The notes beneath the pieces are model-generated. The model ran no database searches. It saw only the letters and a list, made by a program, of their open reading frames with translations, and was not told the DNA's origin. Below are positions 13,550-26,463 of a stretch of DNA of 64,000 nucleotides, piece after piece (the first letter of the stretch is position 1; each line of letters starts with the position of its first letter). This DNA is from Pelecanus crispus (taxonomy: Eukaryota; Chordata; Aves; Pelecaniformes; Pelecanidae), in contig NC_134644.1 in assembly GCF_030463565.1 (NCBI RefSeq), forward strand, positions 101,800,765-101,864,764, given 5' to 3'. The position numbers were made by a program, and so were the translations under genes.

Positions 13550-13930
13550 CCACACTCCCAACCCGCAGCCCAGCTTTTCCAGTCATCTCCCCAGCCTCAG
13601 CAGGGCCCGCTGCCTTAGGGGGCAGGGAGGGGCGGGCAGGGCGATGGAGACGGCAGCTCCGGGGACCTGCCTTTTGCAGGGAAGACGTCAGCAGCACCTT
13701 GCTTGGCAGACTCTAAGACACCAGGCGTATGCATAAATAACTCTGCACGCGATTATTTCTTGCTCAGATTAAAAGCTGAAATAAAGTAGGGAGTTCGTCG
13801 GTGCAGAAGAAGACAAAGAGTGAGCGATCACGCCTGGCAGCCACAGGTCTGTGGAAACTTCAGGAACTGTTGCTCTGAGTTACGTGCGGAGCCTTGCGCC
13901 CACATCCCTGCAGCGCTACCGTGCAGCTCC
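13550..13930. promoter_or_regulatory. CpG-rich, promoter-like patch
   Basis: GC and CpG content rise sharply against the flanks, with roughly 20 CpGs in 380 bp by eye. On the plus strand, in core-promoter order, are a G-run tract with quadruplex potential (13618-13641), a GC box GGGGCGGGC (13629-13637), a CRE-like GACGTCA (13684-13690) and a TATA-like GCATAAATAA (13731-13740). The order would suit plus-strand transcription starting near 13765. There is no recognisable exon downstream, so an unannotated non-coding transcript or an enhancer is as likely as a gene promoter. This is inference from motifs only. Confidence 0.35.
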
Positions 13931-15482
13931 CAGCTGAGTTAATTCCAGCATGCCCCGTTTATTCTCTGCAGTTTTTAAGAAAACTGAGGCCTGTTTAGGG
14001 GATGAGGTTCCTACTGATTTTGTTAATAACAGAAAAGGCCAAACACTGTCTTTTGGGGTTTGGAAAAAACACCAGTGTATATTGGAAAATTCAGACTGTG
14101 ATCTAAGTGTTCTTTCCTCTCATTATCAAAATCAGCGTACGTACCTGGGTGGCTTCTGTAAGGGCTGCATAATCAAAGCTTTTTGCCTGGTTTTGAAATA
14201 CAGGTATGCAAGCCAAACAAAAAATCTACAGGGTATTTTTTCATTCTTTTTTTTTTTTTTTAAGGAGCGATGTTTTAAACAATGTTACCTATAAGATTGG
14301 AATAAATAAGATCTCTGTCTTGCAGCTGGCATGCAATAGGAATGATATTTTCTGATTTAATATCTTTGTCCAACTTGTACGGTTCTAGCTAATCAAGTAG
14401 AAAATAAACAATAATAATAAAAAATTGCAACTAGAACATCAATCCTTTCAACTTACTGCTTTCTTCCTTCCTAAAACAGTGTGGGAGAAATGAGACCACT
14501 CATTTATTTTAACGCATACCTTAGAGTTTGACGGAAAAGATATGATTTGCTCCTGGCTCTGAAGGAAAAAATATTTTACATTGATAAGACCCTTGCCAGC
14601 AGGAACAAATTCAGACTGTACATTAACCTCAGGCCTGCAAAACACTGGTTTAAAAAAAAAAGAAAAAAGTCATGTTCTTCATGTGTGAAGAACACCTTAT
14701 TCTTCAAACTGAATCACATTTATTTTCACAGACGGGTCAATATTTTATCTTGATTTGCCATATTTAGCATTCCCAGAATGAAAATAGGTAAAATAGAAAA
14801 TCTTCTAATTGTCACAGATTCTGTGTGAAGCTACAATGGCTGTATGTCACATTGATAAGCAGCTTATCCAGTACAAGAGAGCTGTGTTCACAAATTAATG
14901 TAAATTATGTGAAAGTACCAAGGAGTGGAACACGGGGCTATTATTTGATGAAAGGAGTGACTCACAGTATTGCCGCTGGAGTAGAGCACAGAACCGTGCT
15001 CTTCAAAATCCCTGCTTCGGTTTCATTTCGCAAAATATTGTAATTCCATTTTCTAATGAAAGTAGCTTTGGCCTTCAATTCATTGGTCTCACCGCATAAA
15101 AAATTTATCAAATACAATTGAAATTAATATTTTATTCCTTTTTGTTCCCCATGGCCTTTCCTTTCTGGAGGTAGCTGCACTCGGGTGTCACGTGCAGCAG
15201 CAATCTTCTGCAGGCACCATCCCATCCGGGCTGCAGGAGCACCGTGCCACGTGAAGGCAGAGCTCCTGCCTACCGCGCAGGCTGTGGAAAGGGCCCTGCA
15301 TCCATTTTATAACTCTGTGTCAGGACATGCACAGGTTCGTCCCAATGTTGTCTTGCCCAGGGGGTGCGGTCACTCATGGGCTCCCCACCCTGGGGTACAC
15401 GCAGCTGGTGGCCCATCCCCAGCCCACAAGGCATCTTACAGGCTTTGGGGCTAACCCCTTTCACCCTGATGCATGACAAAAA
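13931..15482. other. Intergenic DNA, no gene seen
   Basis: AT-rich with a T run at ~14247. A plus-strand 114-codon frame (13950-14294) follows the CpG-rich patch, but it carries low-complexity Phe/Lys runs and no domain, so I do not call it a gene. A moderately GC-rich segment lies at 15180-15470. Confidence 0.55.
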
Positions 15483-15922
15483 TCATAGAATCATAGAATC
15501 ATAGAATCGTTGAGGTTGGAAAAGACCTTTAAGATCATCCAGTCCAACCATTAACCTACACTACCAAGTCCACTCTAAACCAATCAAGGGCAGACTAGAC
15601 TAAACCATGTCCCGAAGTGCCACATCTACCCGTTTTTTGAACACTTCCAGGGATGGTCACTCCACCACCTCTCTGGGCAGCCTGTTCCAATGCTTGACCA
15701 CCCTTTCCGTGAAGAAATTTCTCCTAATTTCCAGCCTAAACCTCCCCTGATGCAGCTTAAGCCCTTTTCCTCTCATCCTATCGCTAACTACATGGGAGAA
15801 GAGACCAACACCCACCTCACTCCAACCTCCTTTCAGGTAGTTGTAGAGAGCGATAAGGTTTCCCCTCAGCCTCCTCTTCTCCAGGCTGAACAACCCCAGT
15901 TCCCTCAGCCGCTCCTCATGAG
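15483..15922 (-). mobile_element. CR1 LINE, 3' end only (~440 bp)
   Basis: The left edge has three copies of the TCATAGAA(TCA) terminal repeat, then GTTGAGGTTGGAAAAGACC. The body matches the C-terminal ORF2 domain ([32 protein letters not shown]) in reverse orientation. Similarity stops after CTCAGCCGCTCCTCAT, the 5' truncation point. The 3' UTR carries a short block (about 15582-15604, CCAATCAAGGGCAGAC...) that the 4763 copy lacks, which points to a different CR1 subfamily. Confidence 0.93.
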
Positions 15923-18900
15923 CCTGGAGGTGTTTTGTAACCAGAGGGGCTCAGCTTGGGGCTTCCCATGGTTGCACAGGGAATGGTGTTATTCCCACTT
16001 ATGGCCAATTATTGCCCACTGAGCACCAAGCTTAGATTTTGTCCAACACAAGCTGTGTATTGGAAGAGCTCTTCCAAGCACCAGCCCTCCAGAGGCGTCC
16101 AGGCGTGTCGTCCAGGGAGCTGAAGGAACCAAGGCAACTTGTGTCTAATGCATTACTAATTCCACGTGGTAATTCTTTTTATTTTTTCAGTTTCGCTTTG
16201 CTTTTTTCCCTGAATTACAAACACAGTTAGAAAATGCTCTGATCACAGTGAAGTCATGCTTTACAGATGTTTTGTTTTTCATGATCCAGTTGTCACTTGT
16301 TAAAATAGAAATGCCTTAGAGTTTCGCAAACGCATAGTGCTCAGAAGCTGCAAGCAGTTCTCTTCCGTCTTCTGTTTAGAAATTCACTAACAGCTGGAAA
16401 GTCGCTGCCTTTTCTTTCAAACTGAAGGCAGAATTTAACTGTGAATGCGACAGTGTTTATTAAGCATGATTTGTGATGATCTTATAAGAAAAAAACAAGT
16501 TCTAAATTGGCATCTTCCAGCAAAAATTTAAAGTCTATTCATGCTTGTATCTTCTGCCCTCAATGTGAAACACCCTCACATTGCTCTCAGTCTTAAATAC
16601 TTCCACCTTTATGTTAGAATTGATGTCCAAACTGTCTGCAGCCTTTTCATGGAGTGGCTATAGATCAGCCCCAGCCTTTACCTCATTTTTTTCCCCCTAG
16701 ACCAGGCCTTGCCTCTGTTCCTGCACTTAGACGTGTCAATTCTGGGTCAAGAGGCTTTTTTTTGGTTAACTCTTGTCAACTGCACAGTGCTTTTGTGCCT
16801 CCTCAGCTTTCCCATCTGGCCCACCTTTTTTAATTTCTGTGTTATCATATTTAATTTTAACTTTATATGATTCAGCCATGAAAAGGCATTCTACAGCATA
16901 GTCTATAAGACAGACATTTCACAAAATAAAAAGCTGAAGTGCATTTCTCGGGAAACAAAAAAAAAAATCTTCAAAGATGGTATGGTCTCTATTTAAGTTA
17001 TTTGCCATTTTTAAAATGCTTTTTCCTCTGCGGCAAAAACTTCACCCACTCTTGTATTCCAGCCCACGGCCACTGTGAATAGTTTGGAGCACCCACACAC
17101 ACATTCAACTTCCACAGGTCTAATCACAGCGTCCTTTTCACAGAGTGATTTTCAGATCAACCTAGATGAAAAAAGAAAAAAAAAAATTAAAAATGAAGTT
17201 GATTCAAAGTCCAGGAAATTTCCAGATGGTTCTGCAGGAGTCGAGTCAGGCTTGACCACGAGATGAGTACTGTCACAGAGACTTGATGTTGTACCTACCT
17301 CCCTGGCACCAGCTGCTAGGGCTTTCCAGTCTTTGATCTTTCTGCACAAATTCCCTGTGATATTTCTGTGAACAGCCGGCACCAACAAATCCGGCTTGTT
17401 ACTTCATTTTTATACCCTAAACTCTCTTATCTTTATACCAATGAATGTAATTACTGACAAATCGGCTCAGAAAGTAATGGCAATCACTCTCTCACACAGT
17501 GGGAGGAGAAACGAAAGATAAAATCATTTTTCTCCTATCTGTCTCTTTAATGACCATGAAAAAAGCCTCTGAAATTAGTTGAATGAATCTTGGCACTTCT
17601 TTCTTGGCTGAGATCAGCCTTTCATTGTTAATTATTCTGTATCTAAGTTCTCTTTGGTTGCAGCTTCCATGAACTTTTATTACTTTAGCAATATTCCTGG
17701 TTATCAAAAGTCTTGGTTTCTGTTTAGCAGGGCAGTAATACACACACTCAGGACAATGCCTTGGCTTGACTTTGGACTATATAACTTCAGCTTTTCTTTT
17801 ATGCATACGAGATAGCAGGTCAGGTTACATATTTGTTCTAGCTGCATTATAACTGTTGAGCAGCATTAGTACAGGAACAAATGAACTTTTGTTTCTCTTA
17901 AGGGTACAGTTAACTTGAAGTTAATATCTGAGAAATGAGTTTAGGGAAGCGTCTGTCTCTTCTCCTTGTCCATCATGATGCCAGCTGGGCATTGCCATTC
18001 TTTAAAATATGCTTTTCTCCTCTGCTGCAGGGAGACAGAAATTGGAAATTTTGTACAAAATATAATGAAATACTTAATCTGAAAATCTCAAAGTGTGCTT
18101 TTTTTCCCTTTAATATCTTTCAGTTAAATGTTATTTGCAGTAATAATTTTTTTAAAAAATTCTAGTAGGCCTGTGTTAAGCTGTGTGTCTCTAAAACATT
18201 ACATGCAGAAACTTATACTTTCATATAAGTACTAATGAATTGATGTCAAAACACACTTCACATAACAGCTAACAATACAAACACTCTCTGCCCCAGACTA
18301 ATTTAGCTTTTGAATTCAAGTTCAGTGAACAAAAAATAAAAATTAAAAGTTCAGTCATTCTCTCTTTGCCTTATTCAGAGGTGTTTTTTCCTTGTCATTA
18401 CTATTTACTGTGGCATTTCAATGGCAAAAAAATAATTGTCATTGTGAAGACAGTAATATTGAGGAGCTGGGACATGATCTTGTTCTTGAGTGTTGCTCAG
18501 GAAGGGTTCTCACTGATTTCAAATGGATTCGTAGCTAATGAGTGAACGTGGATCTGGCCAAAGGCCTGTGTGACCACAGGCACTCCTTGATCTTCAGGCG
18601 GTTTTCCTGCAGCTGCTGTCCTGCAGCTTTTTTTGCATATACAAAGAGCACCAAGAGAGTCACGGGCTTGTGTCCCCCCACCAGGGAAGCACAAGGCGGC
18701 TCTCATTATCCTTGACTTCAGGAGGAAGCTGAGGGTACTCCATGCGCTGTAGGTTCAGGCATTTAATCAGCTTTCCTCATGACTTACAAGAGAAAATGTT
18801 TATCAACACCTGACAGTTAATGTCCCTACCTCACGCACGCTCCTGCACGCATTTGTCTAAGAGCTCCTTGGTCGCTCGTCAGACGCCAGCAGAGATTGTT

Positions 18901-19009
18901 TTGACAACATAGTTATTCATGATGATTCCTGCAAACGGAAACATTTTACAGCGAAGTTATTCACGCTCAGGGTGAGATTTCTGAGCACAACCAATGCGAC
19001 TGATGGATG
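15923..19009. other. Intergenic DNA, no gene seen
   Basis: AT-rich sequence with no frame above 89 codons that resembles protein, no transposon ends and no RNA gene. Several stretches of A or T of 8-12 bp occur. Confidence 0.55.
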
Positions 19010-19150
19010 CTACTTGAACCACTAAGCAGCTATTCACTGAATGACAATAAATGGGTTTAAATCTGACACTGTAGCAGGGCGGAGTAGAGACTTGAACCTG
19101 GGTATTTTCCCTTTAGATGAGTTTACTAACTGCTAGGTAGTTGGCTGTGC
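19010..19150 (-). repeat. Ancient tRNA-derived SINE remnant
   Basis: Read on the minus strand, this has a Pol III A-box-like CTAGCAGTTAGTAAACTC, a spacer, and a B-box-like CCCAGGTTCAAGTCTC followed by a CTCTGCC-like motif. This is the layout of amniote MIR / CORE-SINE-type heads. The B box departs slightly from GGTTCGANTCC and the tail is degraded, so it is an old, inactive copy. It is not a tRNA gene, because no cloverleaf can be closed. The exact family needs a profile search. Confidence 0.6.
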
Positions 19151-19250
19151 TGCGCTGCGCTAAGAAATATTCTCACTTTTTGGAGCTAAATTTGCAGTTT
19201 CTAGATGGGCAGAAGAGGAAATTAATATAACTTTTTTTCATGGGATGAGG

Positions 19251-19324
19251 TAGTCCATCCAATCTCTACAGCAGAAAACTGATTCTCTAGTCCATCCAAT
19301 CTCTACAGCAGAAAACTGATTCTC
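19251..19324. repeat. 37-bp perfect tandem duplication
   Basis: Copy 1 is 19251-19287 and copy 2 is 19288-19324. Each begins TAGTCCATCCAATCTCTACA and ends GATTCTC, with no mismatch. The identity of the two copies implies a recent event in otherwise unique sequence. Because 37 is not a multiple of 3, it shifts any frame crossing it, which argues that the minus-strand frame here (19238-19513) is not coding. Confidence 0.97.
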
Positions 19325-22300
19325 AGGTGTAGGTGATCCCTGTAAGGAAACATATTGCATCGCTAATACAACTGTGATGAAGATAGTACAAGAGCGGTGT
19401 ACTAGCTTAGGAGCACTGGTCCCCTGAGCAGCACAAACATTAGGGCGTCCAGTAGACCGGACAGACTCGTGCCGAGATGCACCAATACGCTGCCTGAGGA
19501 TGCGCCTTCTCACCGTGTAACTCCTAACTGTTCTCTGAACAAGCTTTTTTTACCCTCTATGTGAAAATGATAGCTTTTTTTTTAAATGTAATATGGTAGA
19601 TACTACTTTATAAACCTACACATCTTCAGAGTGCAAATGGACATCAGCATCTCAGTGTTCCACACTGAAAAGTAAAAAAATTCCAGGAGAAGCTAAAAAA
19701 ACCTGTTGAAATAAGAATAAAGTAGCCATAAGTGAGCATGATGGAAATGAAAAGTTTCTAACTATCAAAAAGGCAAAGTTCTGGAGCAGCTCTGCAGAGT
19801 ACTCCAGACTAAAGAAAAATGAAGCAAACAAACAAAGAAAAAGACCCTACACAAACAAACTAATATTAGGCTATTGAGCTTCATAAAGGTAACAAACTCT
19901 AGCCCTTAGAATTGGTCCTTTTGTTGGGTATAGTGATATGTTTTGGCCTACCAACTTTACTGTCCTTAGAAACAAGCAAACTCCTAGTTATTTCTCAATG
20001 TTTTTCACTCTTCTTCTCATTCCTTTTCTTCTTTTTGCTGTAGGCAATTAAAACAGGCAAATGAGTCTTACAGGTTTAAGGTACAAGGATAGTGATAAAA
20101 GTCAAGGTAATACAGAGAATGTAGTTTTTAAAAAAAAACTGTCAGGGAAAATCATTCTTAGGAAAGGGAGGACTGTTTAAAAATAAAACTGAAACATTTG
20201 TCTGTGCCAAAGTTATGTTGAAAAAAGCTTTTTTTGCCACTTTCTTCTCCCCCCAGATACACATGTTGGGGGCCTAACTGAAAATGAAATTCTAGTGTCA
20301 TGAGAAGACTTGCCTGGACTGTTTTGGCTTGGAGTGAAACGTTCCCACTGCTAGAAGGCATCTCCCCCAGGTAGGGCCCTATGGGAGAGCTTGCCAAGGC
20401 AGATGCAAGTGGGCAGTTTCAGGGTCTGCAATGGTTTCCTAACTGGAGAGCAACTTGGGAAATCCCTACGTGCCCTGCCTGCACAGTGAGGCAGACAGAT
20501 GCAAAAAAGCCTCGTCGTTGGTACTATTCATGACCCTTGGGGGACAGAAAAGGATATGTAGCAGGGAGCAGTGGGCAATCTATAAATTGTCCTGCGTATA
20601 AGGCCCCTGTGTTCGGTGTTCAAGCACCGCTAAGCTACATGGTGGGAACATGGTTGGATAGGAGTTTGTTTTCCGTGCTGCAGAGTATCTGAGAGTGTGC
20701 TGGCTTGCTGAGTTGCTCTGATAGTTCTTACAGATAAGAATTATTTTCCCACTTGTTCAAATTCCGGGGTCTTTTTTTCCCCCTCATGGAAACACAGATG
20801 TACATATCGTCATTGAAAGGCAACTGAGGAACGTGAGGTGAGAAAAACACAGCTCATGATTTTTGGGTCTCTTCCCTTATTCTGTGAAAGGAAAAACTCG
20901 CTCAGCCAAGAAAGGGAACTGATAAACCTTTGAGCCTGCCTAATTCATTCAGCCCATCAAAAGGCGAGGAGATAGACACACAGCCCCATTCATCCTGGTG
21001 TCCTTGCTGTACACTAATAAGAGATGTATTCACCCTTTCAGGGGCTCTCAGTACATCCTTTCATTTTGGACAGTGCCTCATTCACCTGCTCCTGAAGTGC
21101 ATCATTCCAGTAATATCAATCTAGGAGGCCATCCGCCCTGCATGCTTGATCATTTCCAATTAAAACAGCAACATCTGCATTTTATGGGAAGTAAAAATGC
21201 TGGGAGACTAAGGAGGCCAATATCCAAGTTTAGCTATCAGAGGTGAATGTAACCTAATTTAAATGTGATGAAATTAGACCGTTTGCCCTACTTTTCATGC
21301 ATTTAGCATTATCTCAGAAATACTGATAAGGATGGAGCGAACACTTGAGAGCAGCTGGCAGGCAGCACGGTCACTGTGCTGCACCACATACAAAGTCTGC
21401 TTTCAAATGGAAAGCTAGATTTATAAAAATGAGAGATAAGGGTAAGCTACCTGGCTCTCCAGCTTGTTCAGGTGGGAAAGGGAGAATGCCAGCATCCTGC
21501 CTTCTAAATCACATTGACTCCTTCCTCTTCCTCTGCTAGCCTGCTCTGGCTGTATATTGAAATAAACCCAATACTGTTTATCATTTTAGGGGAGAGGGTT
21601 GTTTTTTGAGAGGTGTTGGTGGTAAAATTGGGGTGTGGGGAATTAGTTGTTTGCATTTTGCTTTTTAATTAAATGAAGCTAGGAAGAGGAAAGCATTGCT
21701 CCTTTTGTTGGGCCATAAGTAACGAAGACGTTGCTGGTTCCACCTATTGGTAGAAAAGTAAAAACGATTTTACTTACTTTCTAAATAAAGGAATTCCAAG
21801 AATTTCTAGTGCCATCTATGAGTGAATACAGAGAACTGCCTGTATTCCTACCCTTGTTTTACACAAGAATGTAACAGCGAAGTGAACGTTGCTCATCTTG
21901 CCTTCTCTTTGTACACATAAGATCATTGTGAATACAATCCTATTCCAGCTATTTAATACACGCACTTAAATAAATCCAACTGGAGTTAGGAAAACTTTAA
22001 AACTAGTCCCTATAGTACAAGGCACCAGCCAAAACTGCTGACATTCACTCTGCCACCACAATGCCAAATTTTTAAAGGAAAGTGTGAAGGAGGTACCCAG
22101 GCTCAGGTCTCTCAACTTCCTTAATGACAGTGATCTAGGGTCAAAATCTGTGTTTGACCCAGAGGACACCCAAGAGGAATACCTTCCTTGCTATAGTTCA
22201 GTTTTTTAGAAACACGTCCTAATGCAAAAACAGATGAAAATGTCAAGAGCTGCTGCAAACTCCAGTTGCCGTCCTCCACTCGCCCCTAAAAGACAAGCAC

Positions 22301-22859
22301 GATCTGCCTGGAATTCCCCCCTGAATCTTTTTGGGAAGCAATTTAAAACATCAGAATGATAATTATCTTTCTGTGATACACTATAGGTTGAATTTAAAAT
22401 GCTATTGAAAACACATCATTAGAGACTGTCAGAAGGAGGGATGTGGGAAATCACATACTTTAACATTTCCTTTTTGAAGGTTCCCAAATGTACCAATTTC
22501 AAAGTGCACAGCTTATCCCTGTGAGAGACTTTTCTTTTTATTTCTCCTCACCCCTACCTCAGTCTGTTTCCCCTTTTTTTCTCTTCAAAGAGGACAGCAG
22601 GAAAGGAGAAGTGGCAATCCAGAAAATAAAGACTGGCTATATGGGATTTCATTAGAGAAAAATATTAAGCAAAGGACTACAAAATATCTTGAAAACCACA
22701 TTATTTTCCCCCAGGGAAAAAAGTTAAGAATTCACATTAAGGCAATATTCATTTGCAGAACCTTCTCAGCACAAATTTGCAACAGAAGATGTTGTAAATG
22801 TTGTCATAAAAAGTGAAATGCCAAGAAAATATTTCCTGGTTTTTTTCCTACTATTGTTT
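19325..22859. other. Intergenic DNA, no gene seen
   Basis: Mostly AT-rich with moderate GC islands near 20340-20480. Open frames are at most 91 codons and none resembles a known domain. No transposon ends were seen. Confidence 0.55.
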
Positions 22860-22920
22860 AAAAAAAAAAAAAAAAAAACCAAAAAACCCCAAAAAACCAA
22901 AAAAAACAAAACAAAACCCA
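22860..22920. repeat. A-rich low-complexity tract
   Basis: An uninterrupted run of 19 A (22860-22878) passes into AAAAAACCCC-type purine-rich repeats to about 22920. There is no upstream retrogene or SINE body that I recognise, so I call it simple sequence rather than a retroposon tail. Confidence 0.85.
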
Positions 22921-25900
22921 CCAAAACTGCAAGCAGCTGTTCGGGGCAAAGGGTTAAAAGCAAACCTCCAGCACTAAGAGGTGCGAATGTGTGCAAGCAG
23001 CTGCTTGGAGCAAGGGGGCTGTGGAGCCTCCACCCAAGGAGCTGCTGAGGGCAAGGTGAGAGGATGATGTTCACCCGTGGCCTTTGCACAGCTCAGGGCT
23101 GGCCGCCCAGCAGCCTGTGGGTAGGGCTGGGCCCCCCCAGCACGGTGGGGTGGCTCCTAAGGTGTACTGGCCAAAAGCGGACCAAGCAAATTGGGAACGT
23201 GTCTCTGGGGGTCTAGCAGGGTGGGATGCAGAACCAGGTCCGATCTAGAAGTATTTCCTAGGCTGAGTGCAATGCCACGCAGGCACGTGTGTTGTTCTGG
23301 CTATTAAAGATCTGGCTGGGAATAAAAGTGACCCCGCAGCACACAGACGTCCTTGCTCCCAAGCAGCAGAGCCCCTTATTAAGCAGAGCATGTTAGATGA
23401 GCTCAGCTTTACAGTTTCCTTTCAGTTCTCTGCAGGGACATTTTTGCAGCAGTAAAAGCAATGTGTGTATTTTCATTACAAGGTTTGATGTCCATATTGG
23501 CCCAAGTCAAATAAATACAACCACCTGGGCCGGATGATGACCTGGGTTTTCGTAGGTAGGTAGACAGCATCTCATTCATGCCGGGGAGAAGCACACAGGA
23601 GTAAAAATTGCAACTTCTGCTCTGACTACAAAATTATTTTTAGTTTTAGGACAAGGGTCAAAGAAAAACCTCTGGATTATGACACAGTTTCTATGTTAAA
23701 CAGTAAAGAAAGTGTATTTGTATTGTGTTGCTTTCAGTTTCTCTAGCAAGTAGAGGTTAAAGCAGGGGATTTTCATGAGCTGGGGACTTGCATTCTCTTG
23801 ACATCAGATTCATGATAAAAATTCAGCTAAACATGGATTACCAAAGGAGCACTTAATCCAAAAATGACACCCAGAAACTAGGAATCCCGGCAGGCAACGT
23901 ACATAATAGTGCATTTCTCATCATTGGGAGGCATCAATTGAAAATGTGAGGGAATAGAGGGTGATGTTACCTCCGTTGTATTTTCACCTAAATCTTTCCC
24001 TCTGAATAAGAATATTTTCTGTATTTTCTGTTAGTTTTAAGACAACATCTGATTTATAGTAGACTTGAATGAGTTAGGGAACGTTTTCCAGAATCAAGCG
24101 CAAAGGAGAGAAAAAAGTCTAACAGTGGCATTTTCAAGGTAATAGATTTTAGCTCAGAGAATATGGATATATAAAAATATAAAAAGATATGCATTTGGTT
24201 TCCAGTAGCCAAATGTCAGCAAATGACTAAGAAGGGCACGGTGCAATAGAGTCCTGGACTGATACCCTTGTTTCAAAGCAGGTGTAACACAGTGAGTACG
24301 GGGCTGTATCTCCTAGGGGCTAGCACCGTGGCACGGCATTGTGAAACACACCCGAAGCTGTGTTGTCCTGTTCCAGTCTTTCATTTGTCCCCGTGATCCT
24401 TCACCTTTCTGTGATGTATGTCCAGAGCGCATATTCCTAGATTTCTTCTAAGGCCAATGGCCACAATTCTTCTTCCATCTGGTGGAAGATCAGTTGGGAA
24501 GTTATGCAGGTACCTCCATATTCGGGCTTTCTGCACATGCCCTGAGGCAAAAACCACTTCTAACAAATCTATGTGTGTCAGTAATTAAAATACAACTGCA
24601 GATAAATATTTCCCATGCACACAGACACCATTGCATGCCTCATCTTTTTCTAAGCCATGTATTACCAGAGAGCAAAAACTTCAATTTCTTTACCCATGAC
24701 TTATCTATTTTTGCACATGTCAAGAATCTGTGTAGATACACAGTGAGAAGCAATGGCGCAACTGCTTGAAAATTTATCACAGGATGTGTTACTGCAGTTT
24801 CAGCACATTTCCAAGCAGTAATGATAAGCAGGTTTTACCCGAAGTCCTCCATCTGACCTGATTGCCTGAGGAATTACTTTTCTTTCTGTAAGACACCACC
24901 ATGGAAAGGACAAGGTGTAGTCCCTCAAATGGAAAAGAATAGGAGGAGCTTCCATTTTCTAGACATACTTTTTTTTAAAAGATTGATGAGTCGGGTGGCG
25001 GGGGGGGAGTGTTTTTTGGTTTTTTGGGGTTTTTTTTTTTGCTTTAGGAGAAGGAGAAAGGATGTGCTTCAGTACTAAGGGAAATTTGACTAGGTGGTAA
25101 TTTCATGGTTATAGTTTACATACTGCCATTCGTGTGTATGTTTAAATTGCATAAATAAAACCAATGAGAAAACAGTTGATTAAATGAAACCAAAAAATCA
25201 CAGCCATATCTGAAAAAAAAACCCAGGAGAGATCTTTAGGAAATACACTCCCAGGCAGCTACTACCATGTACATTCCTGTGTGGGAACCAAGCCCAGAAG
25301 ATGCCCTTTAGTTTTGCCCTGGAAAATAGTGAGTCGAGGGACAGAAATTTCAATTAACTAGAAAGCAGAAGGACACGTTTCTAGAGTATTCTTCTGAGAC
25401 TTATGAAAATAGATCCTTATTTTTCTCTTCTTTATTACTAGACACTAACTGCATTGATATGGACATATAATAAAATCAACCAGAAATACAAATCTCTACT
25501 AAAACAACCTAGAAATCCAGAGCAAATCAAATGAACACCTTTTGCCAAAACCAAGAGGGTTAGGGGAAGGATTTGAAAGAGTTAAACCAGTTTGTCTTGG
25601 CTTTCTCAATAAAACATTTTGGTTTAGTCCTTTTATATTTTCACCTGTGCATAGCATTTTTTAACATAAATTGTGAAAATGGGTCCACAAAACAGTGTAA
25701 CAACCCTAAAACTTCACAGAGCAGGTTGCATACAAAAAGCCTTCTTCGGACTCAAACTGGTGGGTTTTTTTCCCCTTCATTTTAAAGTAAAAAAACCCAC
25801 ACAAACAAAAAGAAACTGCAAGAGAATTATTTTCCCCTTCAATTTCTTTGTTCAACTATCAGTTCCCACCCTCCCACCCCCCCCCCCCCCAAGTTCCTTG

Positions 25901-26404
25901 CTCAGCTCCACTTACAACCTTTCATTTTTTAAAAAAAGGGGAAATAAGATGAGAATTGGAAAATTCATGGAAAATAAGGCTGCCTATTTGACTCATGCAA
26001 ACATTCACATTCAAAATTCTGGAATTGATCAGCATATCAATTTGTTCCTGACACTGAGGTTAGTATCTGAAACAATGGTACCTCCCCCACTTGCTCGCGA
26101 GTCAAACGCAGCGTGTGTCATACCTCTGCGCACGTTGTTCTCCTGCTCGGGCTGAAAAGGATGAGCAACAGTAGTCTTATGAGTCAGTGCCTTCCCTGGA
26201 GAGCTTCAACCACAGAATTATAAAGGTAGTAGTTTTGCTAATTCAATCTCATGAGTATTTGCCTTCAGCCACTAATGATGGTAGAACGAGTCATTCCTTT
26301 CATATTTTAGGAAATCCATCTTTCGCATCATCAATGGAGTCAAGTTTTTGGGGGGAGTGTGACCAATCTGGTATTCACCAGGACCAATTTCCTCCTGGTT
26401 TCAT
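22921..26404. other. Intergenic DNA with simple-sequence tracts
   Basis: Contains a loose three-fold repeat at 22928-23059, a G/T-rich tract around 25005-25040 and a C14 run at 25877-25890. A 160-codon frame at 25673-26155 spans the poly-C and poly-A tracts (giving Pro and Lys runs) and has no domain. No gene was recognised. Confidence 0.55.
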
Positions 26405-26463
26405 ATCACAGAAACATAGAATAGTTTGGGTTGGAAGGCACCTTTAAAGGTCATCTAGCCCAA
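26405..26463 (-). mobile_element. CR1 LINE 3' tail (~60 bp)
   Basis: ATCACAGAAACATAGAATAG followed by TTTGGGTTGGAAGGCACC and a GGTCATCTAGCCCAAC block is the CR1 3' terminus in reverse complement. It ends within about 60 bp, so it is an extremely 5'-truncated insertion. The GGTTGGAAGG spelling resembles the copy at 40285 more than those at 4763 or 15483. Confidence 0.85.

Noticed and set aside
25673-26155. 160-codon plus-strand frame
   Set aside because: It spans a poly-C and poly-A region, giving Pro and Lys runs; no domain.
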